Source of the DNA: Calonectria ilicicola
Lineage: Eukaryota > Ascomycota > Sordariomycetes > Hypocreales > Nectriaceae
Direction: 5' to 3'
NCBI GenBank assembly: GCA_020809705.1
Contig: CP085835.1
Location: forward strand, 3,038,001-3,102,000
Length of the DNA: 64,000 nucleotides
Positions 55,272-64,000 of this stretch are shown here, piece after piece. The notes under the pieces are model-generated. The model made no database searches, was not told where the DNA came from, and worked only from the letters and a program-made list of their open reading frames with translations. The translations under genes were made by a program, and so were the position numbers. The stretch's first letter is position 1. Every line of letters starts with the position of its first letter.

Positions 55272-56414
55272 CTAAGTTGTTTTGCTCTGTTTAATTGCCC
55301 AAGCATCTCTCAAAAAGTCCTCAATATTGGTCTTTTGAGCATCAGGAAAAAATTCAGAGAGGTTCTTGCCAGGTAGTGTGTATCCATCGCTCAACACCGT
55401 AAGCGCAACCTCTTTCTCTATCATCTTGAACAAATCTCCCAGTGGTGGCGTCGTAAAAACGGGTTGATTAGAAGGCAGCTGTGTGATTTGACCCTCGTGG
55501 ATGGCTGGTACAGCGTCAAAGGTAACTTTGAAATCACGGCCTATTTCCAAGATCAGAATGTTAATCATCTGGTGCTATGGATATAATTCTACTTACCGGT
55601 AGCCTTTTTGACGATATCGGGGATTTCCCCTATTTTCAATTCATTTGATTTGATGAACACCTCCCGTGGCCATTCTTCGGCTGGGAGACTGATCAGACGC
55701 TCCACGTGGGCTGCCAAGTCCGTCGTGTGAGTAAACACGACAGTATTTGTTCCATCTCCAGGTATGACGCAGATTTCATTTTCCAAGTCAACAAATAACC
55801 AAAGAGGTTTGAGATGGGTTGTTTTGGGGTTGAAAGGCATTCCCAGATAGTCAAGAAAGAGCCCGTTGCGCACCAGAGTGTAGGTCAATTCTGGGTGACA
55901 GTTGAGTTCTGCCTCACATTCTAGTTGCGACTTTTTGAAAAAGTTTTCCATGCCACTGAATGATTATTAATATTTAATTAGAACAAAGTCATCGCCAGGA
56001 GTCTTACTCAATTTCGTGGTGATAGTCATTATAAAACTCGGTCGGAATGAATCTGGTTACACTTTCGCATGCAGCAGCGGCGCGGATGAGATTTTTCTGA
56101 GCTTTGGGGACACTGTCATCTGCAGGTAAAAAGGTACATATAACGACTTCAATTTTATTTTCCGTCAAGACAGACTGTATCTGATCGACATCAGTGTAGT
56201 CCACCTGTAAGCGCGGAGGTTGACCAGTTGAAGTGGCTGGAGCTGACTGGATCTCATTAGCTTTCAGTGTCTTTTAAAAAAGAAATATGAACTGGGCCAT
56301 TGTAATTACTGTTCGTGAAAGCACAAATACGTTGTGTCTGCCTGTCGCTGTGAGTGCAGTCACTATGGTGCGACCAACATCGCCAGTTCCACCAGCAACA
56401 GCTACAACGACCAT
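55272..56414 (-). CDS. NmrA-like / isoflavone-reductase-like NAD(P)-binding protein
   Basis: Four exons (56414-56310, 56270-56008, 55955-55597, 55540-55272) give 331 residues. The N-terminus VVVAVAGGTGDVGR is the GxxGxxG motif. VDYTDVDQIQ and FIPTEFYNDYHHE are characteristic of the fungal NmrA/isoflavone-reductase branch. ELTYTLVRNGLFLDYLG and DGTNTVVFTHTTDLAAHV complete it. The first intron is only 39 bases. It is chosen because it keeps a continuous NEIQSAP...LQVDYTD linker; a longer alternative ending at 56208 would delete that segment. The gene is convergent with the OPT transporter. Reductase of a phenolic compound or redox sensor are both possible. Confidence 0.82.
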
Positions 56415-56982
56415 GATGTAAGTAAAATTATGAAAACTGGAAAAAGTTGCTTGCCTATCCTATTCTAGTAGAATTGTTGCTGGCTTTATATGTATCAGGG
56501 CCTCGGACTTTTGGGTTGGATAATAGCCAAGATTATTGCAAGTGAGACAAGATAGTCAGTACTACGAGCCGTGCCTCCACTCACTAGCGTAAATCATATT
56601 GTGGCATGTTGCGATTGGAGATGGATATGGGGGCCGACAAGTCGTGTTCACTGCACATTGGCATTTGCCGAGTGTGGCGTCTTTTGGCGCTGGAAGCTAG
56701 TTCACAATGACGAAAGTCATAGCGCACGGTTCAAAGCTCTCTCGCAATGTAGCAAAAAACAGATAGAAAAGGCGCGTATGAATAATTGAATGTAGCCTAT
56801 CGGAAAAAGTTTTCGGGATATGCAACCTAACGAAACTTGACTATCATAACACCCGCATTCATACCTCGACGTAATATCTATAATCTGTGGTAAGAGCAAT
56901 TTAGCTGCCGATGCATTTAGAAAAAGGATCAAGTAAAAAAGAGGTGTAAAACAAGAAAGTTGCAAGGTTTAAACGTACTAGG
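56415..56982. other. AT-rich intergenic region, no gene seen
   Basis: Upstream flank of the NmrA-like gene. Short frames on both strands have no family resemblance. Confidence 0.4.
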
Positions 56983-57161
56983 CTAGAGGTTATAGCACTC
57001 GGGATCAACAGCGGGGTTCCTGCCCAATGTTAGCGATCGATATTTAATTCCCTCGTATGCAGGGAAAATTTAATGACTCACATTGCGTAGAATTCGGCAA
57101 TGGTCATGTTATTCTCGTATAGGAACTTCTGACTGACACGTCTAAGGCGGGATAGCGGCAT
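56983..57161 (-). pseudogene. LysM-domain-like remnant
   Basis: Two segments (57161-57082 and 57019-56983) joined across a 62-base GT-AG intron (GTGAGT...GGGCAG) read VSQKFLYENNMTIAEFYAMN followed by PAVDPECYNL and a stop. This matches the second half of fungal LysM repeats, where a WNP-like box is followed by a Cys and a stretch ending in L. The first half of the repeat, a signal peptide and other repeats are not found upstream. It is probably the eroded end of a LysM effector or chitinase-associated gene. Assignment rests on one short motif. Confidence 0.35.
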
Positions 57162-59599
57162 AGTGAGTTTTGTAATTCTCTGCAACACTGTCCTAAAATG
57201 ACGGAATTTAGTACTGGTTATAGACATCTTGACAGAAGAAGGGATAGAATTTCTCTAATGAGAAGCTCGGTTGTCATCGACTCAGACGCTGTGCCTGTAG
57301 TAGTAGGGGTAGTGGTGGACGCTTCATATCAAGCGTACCATTGGATACTATGAGGCTTGGAGTTACAAAAATAAGTGTATTGGTATGATTCCTGTCAACA
57401 GCCTTGCACACCTCTACTACTAGTTTTTTCTTTTCTATTTTTTTCTTGGCTGCATTCAACCCAGCACATAGAATATCATGTCCATAAAAAACAAAAGACA
57501 CAGCAGCCTCTCAGAAGAGACTTTTACTAAGTTTACTGCCCTGAAGAGGAAGGACCTTTTCCACAGGTCCTAGCGCACACCAACCTGACCGAGATCGACC
57601 TTGTATTGGACTTGTTGTGGTGAAACAAAGTTGAATTATCTCAGATTAATCTTAGCATTGGCTTTTATAGATAAGTGTTCCAGTCGATAAATCCGGTATA
57701 CCACACATCTGGACATCTCTTCCTTAGTAATACTGCCCCGGGACCTTACATAAATAACTCAGGCACTTATTATATTTTGAGATTATAGACAATATCGAAA
57801 ACACAGGCTTATCCATTACTAGAACGAAAAGGACGCTGTTAGATACATTATGGGGCTGTGGTGAATGGGTATTCTATGATGACTAGGATATAATTCTGCA
57901 GAAGATTGAGTTTGCGAATGCGCTTGGCTTGGTGGCTTTGCTTATCCCTGCCCGCTTAGGTATGCAGCTCCCCTTTCGCGATGCACACAGATTTTTTATC
58001 CCGAAAGAAATATAGTTTTCATGGAGATTGGCTAAGGGACGTATGACTGGAACCTATGGGTAGCAACTTCGGGTTCCGCGGGTTTTTTTCCAGTTCAGCA
58101 CTGCCGCCCAATGTTGCATAATTTATTTGATTGGGGTGATTTAGCGTAGCTTGGCGAGCAGGGGAGGGTACTAATGCCACGTTGTTATTAATACACTTAC
58201 ATGGATGGCCACTTTATGAATAAAATCCAATTTTTGAGGGAATTTTAAGTTAACATGCGCCGCCAAAACTGTGCCCTGAATCGAACTAGTGGATAAATTG
58301 ATAAATTTTGGTCCAGTCAAAACAACATGTAGCGATATCAACCTGGATCTTCAGCACCGCAAAGGTGGTAGATACAACTATACAACAACTTGTTTAGTCT
58401 TCATGGTCTTCTCAACCAAGAAATACACAATGGAAAATCAAATACAAAGCTTCCAGACGAAGGGTTGCTAAAGATTAAGTTGAAATACGGGCCCATCTGA
58501 TACAAGCTAAGAGGTGGGTTTGATGGGAGGCCGCACTCCATTTGTAAGTATTTTGATGTAATTTAATAGTCAAGATACGTAATAGCCAAATTTAGTCGCA
58601 GGGTATAGTTAAGTACGGCAGCGTACAATGCATCCACCTGATATCACCACCGATACAACCCCTGGGCATAATCACGAGAGGCTAAACCCATGGCATCCAC
58701 GTCATAAACAACGGGTTTTGAGTACCATGCCAAGCGAGAATACGGGTCTAGACTTGTTCCACCTTGAAGATTCCAATGGTCTGTGCATCTGCTATTCTGG
58801 ATCGATGTAAGATACGAAATTGTACGAAGCATACGAAAGATCTAATTTCTTTCCACATTTCAAAAGCACTTGTCAAAGAGAAATCCAGAGACAGCTTTTC
58901 TTTTAAAAACAACAACAAAGACTATGTGTATTCCACGGATTCTGGTCTTATAAAAGTGCAGTGTTATACCATGGTTAGGTTCATAGTAAGTTGCTTTACC
59001 TTTCTATTTTGACTGAAATTATAAACCATTCAACGCATACCGTAAAGACTTAAGAAATTCATCTATGCTGTGGATCTATTGCTTGTAGAATCTCACTGCA
59101 ACAAACTATTAAATAAAAGATGCCCGATTATTGTCTCACAACCATCGAATCATAGTCTCCAGGTTGAAGGGAGGCAGGCCAACGGTTCTTATTTACTTTA
59201 GTTAGTATATGCCGGGTATTTTAGGTTAAATGCTCCGCATCATGGATGAATTTCTTAAGTTCTTACGTCAGCTGTTTGCATTGGACTAGTCTCGATATAT
59301 TTATTAGGAATTAGTAGGGATTGAGAGGGATGGTGTTCTTGGCGAAAGCCATTGCTCTTGGAATGCTCCTCCACAAATTAGTCTTTGTCAACGTTACATG
59401 ATGGGGTGAGCTGTAAACCCCTTATCTGCGATGCCATGAATATTATGCTAAAAGTGGAGGAGCAAAAGGTCAGAAACTGCAGACAAAGAAATATAAAAGC
59501 CTCCGAGGTCTTCAAAATATTATCTATAGCTCAGCAAAGCAGCATCGTCAGAAATCCCAATAAAACAACACTTAAACTTCTACATCTTTCAAGTTCACA
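57162..59599. other. Gene-poor AT-rich region
   Basis: About 2.4 kb without a supported gene. Short frames are scattered and unspliced, and no transposase, reverse transcriptase or terminal repeat was recognised. The last 120 bases form the promoter of the secreted repeat peptide, with ATATAAAAG near 59491. Confidence 0.45.
59491..59498 (+). promoter_or_regulatory. TATA box of the repeat-peptide gene
   Basis: ATATAAAA lies 102-109 bases upstream of the ATG at 59600 and is followed by an A/C-rich leader ending TTCACA-ATG. This supports the small frame being transcribed. Confidence 0.5.
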
Positions 59600-59824
59600 A
59601 TGAAATTTTCTCTATCCCTCATCTTGGCCTTTGTAGCCCTGTCTGCTTCCCAACCACTTCTCTCGAATGTAGCATTAGAAGCACGACAGAGACTTCCTCC
59701 TACGAATGGTCCACCGCCCTCCCGACCGCTTCCACCGGGCACAGCATTGAAAGCACGGCAGAGACTTCCCCCTGCGAACGGCCCACCACCCTCTAGACCA
59801 CTTCCACCACGCTCGAACCTCTAA
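59600..59824 (+). CDS. Small secreted proline-rich tandem-repeat peptide precursor
   Basis: The 74-residue precursor starts with a clear signal peptide (MKFSLSLILAFVALSAS, cleavage after about residue 17). Two tandem 24-residue units follow, encoded by exact 72-base repeats at 59672-59743 and 59744-59815. Each unit has the form AL-x-ARQRLPP-x-NGPPPSRPLPP. The two differ by a few, partly synonymous, changes, so selection seems to keep the peptide. The EAR/KAR-Q boundaries could be processing sites after a basic residue, releasing QRLPP(T/A)NGPPPSRPLPP-type peptides with possible N-terminal pyroglutamate. There are no cysteines. The layout (signal, repeated core, basic cleavage sites) recalls fungal mating-factor precursors and cyclised RiPPs such as dikaritins. 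However, no UstYa-type or other maturation gene is seen in this window. Confidence 0.7.
   Translation: MKFSLSLILAFVALSASQPLLSNVALEARQRLPPTNGPPPSRPLPPGTALKARQRLPPANGPPPSRPLPPRSNL
59672..59815 (+). repeat. Two 72-base tandem repeats inside the secreted peptide gene
   Basis: Units 59672-59743 and 59744-59815 align without gaps and differ mainly at third positions, plus Glu/Lys, Thr/Ala and end-of-unit changes. The repeat keeps the reading frame exactly, so each unit yields one copy of the proline-rich core. Confidence 0.8.
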
Positions 59825-60275
59825 AGTATTTGGGACTTATTATTGTTAGAAGCCTTGTTGAGGAAGCTATCGTCTTCAAAAGGTTGAATCTATAGGTTGA
59901 GATTAGTCTCACACAGCAAGCCGAATCCTTCAACCCCAGATATTTGGGCGCAAAGCAACTACATGGACTTGTGGGACGCTGCATTGGCCCCGACGGCCCG
60001 TTTTAAATCGAGGGGAGGAGGAAATACTTGATAGCACCAGAGGAGATTTGTTGTGAAATTAAGTTTTCTGCACTTACAAGCATCAATTTACTAAAAGATT
60101 GAAGTGCACTGACATGCCCAGAGACAGGAAATTGGTTACCACGTACTGTTTACACGCATATTGAAAGGAAAAATAATTTTGTCGTTTTACTCTTGGCCGC
60201 CATAAGAATTTTGTGTCACTTGATTTGAAACTGCGTAGTTCCACTGTGACTCATCCATGATAGTAAATAATTCCG
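59825..60275. other. Intergenic region, no gene seen
   Basis: 3' flanks of the repeat-peptide gene and of the convergent TAG-interrupted gene. Nothing else is recognised. Confidence 0.4.
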
Positions 60276-61150
60276 TCACCAAGACTTCCAACCAAGTTGC
60301 ATGGCATCATGGGTGGCGGCATCAGCCTCATGCTCCCAGTTTGATATCTTTCTCATCTCCATCCAGCAAACGAGCCCCTTATGGTGATCTTCCCCGCCCC
60401 TGGCGTTCCTTGTCGATGAGTAGACTGGGTGTTCCATTGGATCAAATTTGCGAACCTCATCCTCTGCCCATGCTTGGGGAATCGGGTCGAATCTAATCAA
60501 GGATATTTCACGAATTTCACACTCTGGGCTTCCCATTTTACATCTGCATATGGATACACAAAAAGCCAGCCTCGGTAGTAGACGAATTCACAGTCTTTAT
60601 CGTTCTTTGGCCAAGGTAAACCGGGAAGTCGAGTCCTCGTAGTGGAATCTTGCTCAGAAGAAGGGCCTTGGTCAGACAATTCTTGTGACGAATCATCTGT
60701 TGTGTCTTCCCTTTCATCTCGTTGCTTCTGTTTTATGGCTGCCTTGACTTCGCGGATTTGACGCCAGATCGTCCCTCGAGCCTTCATTTCTCCGATGTAG
60801 TGCATGTGGCATTCTTCAGCTGTAGCACCTGGCAAAAAGAAGAATTCATATCTGAAACGGCCTCCTCTACCGAAGGTCTGGTCAGCTTCAAGGTCGGTCT
60901 AGAATTTATAGCCATCAAAATCGCGCGAGACATCAGGATGGACCATATAGAAAACACAAGAAGCAAGAGGAGGCAAGGGAGACTCCCGGTCCCGGCTCCC
61001 CCATGACATCAGAGCTGGCTTCCCGGTGTGATCATTGAAAGTGAAGTTTTTGGATATCGTGGGACGCCAACCCCCCGACCAAACTGGGGCTTGGGGAACG
61101 GTCTGAAGTATTTCTTCCCTCGTTCGGGCACGTGTCTTCGTTCGTACCAT
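60276..61150 (-). pseudogene. Hypothetical protein gene interrupted by an in-frame TAG
   Basis: Reading from ATG 61150, the frame runs 83 codons to a TAG at 60901-60899. It then continues in the same frame with sequence that looks just as coding (TDLEADQTFGRGGRF, LPGATAEECHMHYIGEMKAR). A 65-base GT-AG intron (60557-60493) joins it to VFDPIPQAWAEDEVRKFDPM and a stop at 60276. The whole is 268 residues plus the TAG. Acidic, Ser-rich and Trp/Tyr-containing segments are present, but no family is recognised. The TAG could be a nonsense mutation. A 45-base intron ending exactly at this TAG (donor GTCCAT at about 60943, weak) or read-through could also explain it. The promoter side faces the repeat-protein gene. 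Confidence 0.5.
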
Positions 61151-61386
61151 GCTATGCTATGAGGTAGTATCAATAATTGACCAAGACGTTGCAAATTTAA
61201 TCAGACGGGCGGCAAAACACGTAATTATCAAGAGGATCAAAATATCTTGGCTGTGGAGGAATCACTTCTCTTTTTATTTGTTCATCACGCCTTAGGGGCT
61301 TGGCTTAGGCGGTCAAGGGTGGTAAAATTTGACGATGTTGGGCGCCTAATTGTGCTATCACGCCCAAAGAGTAAAAGATAATCAAT

Positions 61387-61968
61387 TTAAGGATGTGATC
61401 GAATACTACCGGTTCCATTCACCTGTCCCGAGCCCCTACCATTAAAATAAACTGAACCGCTACCGTTGACAATTGCCGACCCACTGCCGTTTACAGTTAT
61501 CACACCACTTCCATTTTGAATCACAGTGCAATTTCCATTAATGACGATATTGCTGCTGCCATTATTCTCGAGGTAGCAATGGCCATTAATAGTGACTTTG
61601 CCGCAGCCGGAATTCGCGATATAGCCACCACCATTCACCACCGTGTCCGCGCTTCCCGTAATTGTCACGTGCCCAACGCCCTGGATAACTCTGTAGCCAT
61701 TGCCAACAGCATGCGCAGGGTTGTTTTGGACAGGTGCGATGCGGTTTGATCGAGGTGAATTTCCATACCACGCCCTTGGTTCGCTTATTGATTTTCTTGT
61801 GACCTTGCTTGTCAATGTTGTGCTAGACTCTGGCCTTGACGTTGCGGTGGTACTTGAACCAGAGGGCGTCGCAACACTCGAGTTTGATGAGGTGACACAA
61901 CTTGAACTTGACGGTGTGGCGGACCTTGGTCCTGGTGTTCTGGACGATGGTACTGCGTCTGGTGCCAT
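61387..61968 (-). CDS. Low-complexity Ser/Thr-rich protein with Gly-Asn-Gly repeat domain (possible beta-solenoid)
   Basis: One exon encodes 193 residues. Residues 1-70 are Ser/Thr/Pro-rich and probably disordered, with no signal peptide. From about residue 95 the sequence is a run of short repeats of the type V-x-x-N/G-G-x-G/C, seen as VTITGSAD, VVNGGGY, VTINGHCY, IVINGNC, VITVNGSGS, AIVNGSGSV and YFNGRGSGQVNG. Alternating hydrophobic residues followed by NG or GSG turns every 8-10 residues suggest a stacked beta-solenoid. The function is unknown; ice-binding-like, adhesive or amyloid-like behaviour are only analogies. A start at 61968 is the only ATG near the N-terminal edge. Confidence 0.6.
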   Translation of the reverse strand: MAPDAVPSSRTPGPRSATPSSSSCVTSSNSSVATPSGSSTTATSRPESSTTLTSKVTRKSISEPRAWYGNSPRSNRIAPVQNNPAHAVGNGYRVIQGVGHVTITGSADTVVNGGGYIANSGCGKVTINGHCYLENNGSSNIVINGNCTVIQNGSGVITVNGSGSAIVNGSGSVYFNGRGSGQVNGTGSIRSHP

Positions 61969-63406
61969 AATGTTTTTAGCAGAATTAACGATTATTGGAC
62001 GCTTTTTTCAGCCTTTTAGAACATAGATCTTGTAGGAGCTGCACTTTTTTTTTTTCCCTAGTCAGTGGTTTAGTTTGGGCGGCGGGGGAGCCATTCTGAT
62101 ACTCAGTCTTGATAGAGCTTGCAGGAAAGTCTATCAAGGTTACTGAAAGCTTTACCTGAAGGTTATATCTGCAGGATACATCGGTCCGCCAATTCTCTTG
62201 TCAATAATCATCGTGCTTGTTTGATGATCAGGTTTGAGCTACCCCTTTGAGGGGGAGTTTTAATATTTACCTATAAACAAATGTTGAGACTAGCGAGCGC
62301 CTCAATGACTAGCGCAACCCCACAATAGGAGGACGAAGCTCGGTTAGCTATTTATAAAACAACGGGTTGGCCAGTTTTTGGTAAATGGCAAATCAAGGCT
62401 CCTTCAAATCTCAATTCATAATCTCGATGTGATCAATCCGCGTAGGACAACACCAAAATAGGTCTCCTCACTTCATCATCACCTGGGTGGTGTGGCACGG
62501 ACCGCGAAATGTGGCGAAATTACATGGTGTTGATCCGCCCCAATCCCTGTTATGCCATCCAGCTGGAATCAAGTAATAAATTCTGCATTGCATATCACAA
62601 TGAACACCAAAAATATTACACATAAGTATAATTTACCTATTTCCATCTGAATACAATAAAATCCTCTTCAGGTGATACTTTGATCAATAAACGGGAATTA
62701 TTACGTCCTGTATGTAAAGATCGCACTATCCGGCATTATCCACCATACCCTAGACCAGATTACCACACTCCATCACTCTCATAGTCACGTGTCAAAACAA
62801 ATAATATCACAAGCTTCATCTATATATTGCAGGACATATTCGAGGGTCGGCCAGTCTAATGGATTAGTGAGCACCCATTTTCGGTGTCAAGGTGTGTTAA
62901 AAGAGGTGCTAGCCTGATACTCATCGCAGCAATCTCAACGCGCGTAATACAGTGGCTTTAAAGTGGGGTAAGACGGGCCGGTCGTGGTAATGATGTTCTG
63001 AGAGTTTGAGTCTGTGATGATGGTATGTGCTTCGATTTGTATGCAGGCTTTGTAACAGCGGTCTTAACATGCTCAGTAACCTGTGAGGCGGCCAACTTGA
63101 GTTATTTTTCGAGCGGGGTTTGGCTGCCTGCTGACTTGTTGTACTTTTCAGGCGAATTGGCTTGAGCGATGGAGTGACCCTAACCAACCAGGTTTCTTTA
63201 TTCGTTGCACATTTGGGCTGCACGGCTTATCGCAGCATACTTGGCATGCGGGGCTAGGCATCTTCATGATATTGATACTGATACATACGGTACATCCACA
63301 ATCAAGGACTCGTTGAACCCCGTCTACTCTCGCCTCTTGAATGCTGAAGACGGATGGGCTTGCTTGTCCTCACACGTTCCCTTGATACGCGCCGTGCAAA
63401 ACTACC
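61969..63406. other. Intergenic region, no gene seen
   Basis: About 1.4 kb containing a T-run near 62047 in the upstream flank of the repeat-protein gene and the promoter of the terminal gene. Frames on either strand do not resemble a protein family. Confidence 0.4.
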
Positions 63407-64000
63407 ATGTCCCTGTTTAACCTGAGCTATCCATCTTTTCCACTCGGAAAGACAGATTCAGAAATCCGCAACGACCCAAAGTTTTGCCCAGCATGTCTAA
63501 ATATTCATTCCAGCTCGGCTTCCACCATGACAATGACCCCTCGGGTCCGAATGTATGTACGACAACCTAATTCGGAGAGCGCTATTAGAGCGGCCAAGCT
63601 TCTTGGCGAGATGAACCAAAAAGACGATAGCGACCCTGAGCAGAATTTTCCAAAGTCAAACTCATGGATGATCGAAATAAACCTAGTTGAGATGTCAGAT
63701 GCTGCCGGGTCAGGATGTGCAACTTGCTTTTTATTAAAGGAGATACTCACTACGGTATCCGATCCAAGCTTGGACTTTGGTGATTCGAAACAATTCTTGC
63801 ATGTGGTCTTGCGCGATAAACACGTACTTCGCATTGAAGTTATGCAGGAATCTGAATCACTGGACGAAGATCCAGACTTTGACCTCCCTTGGGAATTTCG
63901 AGACCTGAAGCCAGTCTCTGAACACGGAATCTATGAGGTTTATTCACTTCCAGGTAGGGTGTTTATAGAAGAATTGCATGTATTTGGAGTGGAAGCCTAT
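63407..64000 (+). CDS. Partial gene: N-terminus of a probable HET (heterokaryon incompatibility)-type protein
   Basis: An open frame starts at ATG 63407 and has no stop for 198 codons up to the window edge. FCPACLNIH near residue 30 and GCATCFLLKEIL near 105 are the two cysteine-pair segments usually found upstream of the HET domain. VYSLPG follows about residue 180. In such proteins the HET core would lie beyond the window. A competing spliced reading from ATG 63494 (GTATGT donor) would discard the first cysteine pair, so the unspliced frame is preferred. HET-domain proteins mediate non-self recognition and cell death in filamentous ascomycetes. Identification is by pattern only because the diagnostic domain is missing. 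Confidence 0.55.
   Translation, partial: MSLFNLSYPSFPLGKTDSEIRNDPKFCPACLNIHSSSASTMTMTPRVRMYVRQPNSESAIRAAKLLGEMNQKDDSDPEQNFPKSNSWMIEINLVEMSDAAGSGCATCFLLKEILTTVSDPSLDFGDSKQFLHVVLRDKHVLRIEVMQESESLDEDPDFDLPWEFRDLKPVSEHGIYEVYSLPGRVFIEELHVFGVEAY

Noticed and set aside
56415..59599. Possible transposon or CRISPR-like structure in the AT-rich arm
   Set aside because: I looked for terminal inverted repeats, transposase or reverse transcriptase motifs and regularly spaced repeats and found none.
61516..62026. Open frames on the plus strand across the Gly-Asn repeat gene
   Set aside because: They are complementary-strand readings of the repeats, without signal or family features.
63494..63600. Alternative small first exon starting at 63494 with a GTATGT donor
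   Set aside because: The unspliced frame from 63407 is open to the window end and includes an additional conserved cysteine pair.

Overview
ORGANISM. The window looks like the nuclear genome of a filamentous ascomycete (Pezizomycotina; a Sordariomycete is my guess, not proven). Genes carry short GT-AG introns of about 40-75 bases with CTAAC-like branch sites. The families present are typical: Zn2Cys6 and C2H2 regulators with fungal-specific domains, cytochrome P450, MFS and OPT transporters, NmrA-like proteins, a caspase-like peptidase and a probable HET-type gene. Exon structures below were joined by eye from splice sites, reading frame and family conservation. LAYOUT. 0-5.3 kb: a secreted cysteine-containing protein and an intracellular GH3 beta-glucosidase. 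6.6-38.2 kb: a dense block that looks like one catabolic or biotransformation cluster. It holds a DHA2-type MFS pump, P450, PRISE-like reductase, Zn2Cys6 regulator, NmrA-like reductase, nitroreductase-like protein, C2H2 regulator, phenol-hydroxylase-type FAD monooxygenase, mitochondrial acyl-CoA dehydrogenase (glutaryl-CoA type), fumarylacetoacetate-hydrolase-family protein, carboxymuconolactone-decarboxylase-like protein, DUF3500 protein, second MFS transporter, cyanamide-hydratase-like HD protein and GPR1/FUN34-type acetate transporter. 38.5-44.2 kb: caspase-like peptidase, PLP aminotransferase and a frame-broken arrestin-like gene with two PPxY motifs. 45.2-56.4 kb: Zn2Cys6 regulator, RidA, pyruvate-decarboxylase-like enzyme, fructosyl-amine-oxidase-like enzyme, OPT transporter and a second NmrA-like gene. 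This could be a second, nitrogen-linked module. 56.4-64 kb: gene-poor, AT-rich DNA with a LysM-like remnant, a tiny secreted tandem-repeat proline-rich peptide, a reading frame cut by an in-frame TAG, a glycine/asparagine repeat protein and the start of a probable HET-type gene running off the window. HOW IT MAY WORK TOGETHER. In the main cluster the FAD monooxygenase and P450 could hydroxylate an aromatic or plant-derived substrate. The FAH-like, CMD-like and acyl-CoA dehydrogenase enzymes could process the downstream acids, with transporters moving substrate and products. The substrate cannot be read from sequence. Two DNA words recur in the cluster promoters: GTGGGG (often extended to TGTGGGGAGC) and GCGGAA/TTCCGC inverted repeats, including two copies of GCGGAATTTCCGC. 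The recognition residues of the cluster's own C2H2 regulator predict roughly GTGGGG, and the CGG/CCG palindromes suit its Zn2Cys6 regulator. This dual-regulator reading is the main proposal here. The best candidate for something undescribed outside it is the secreted tandem-repeat peptide at 59.6 kb.
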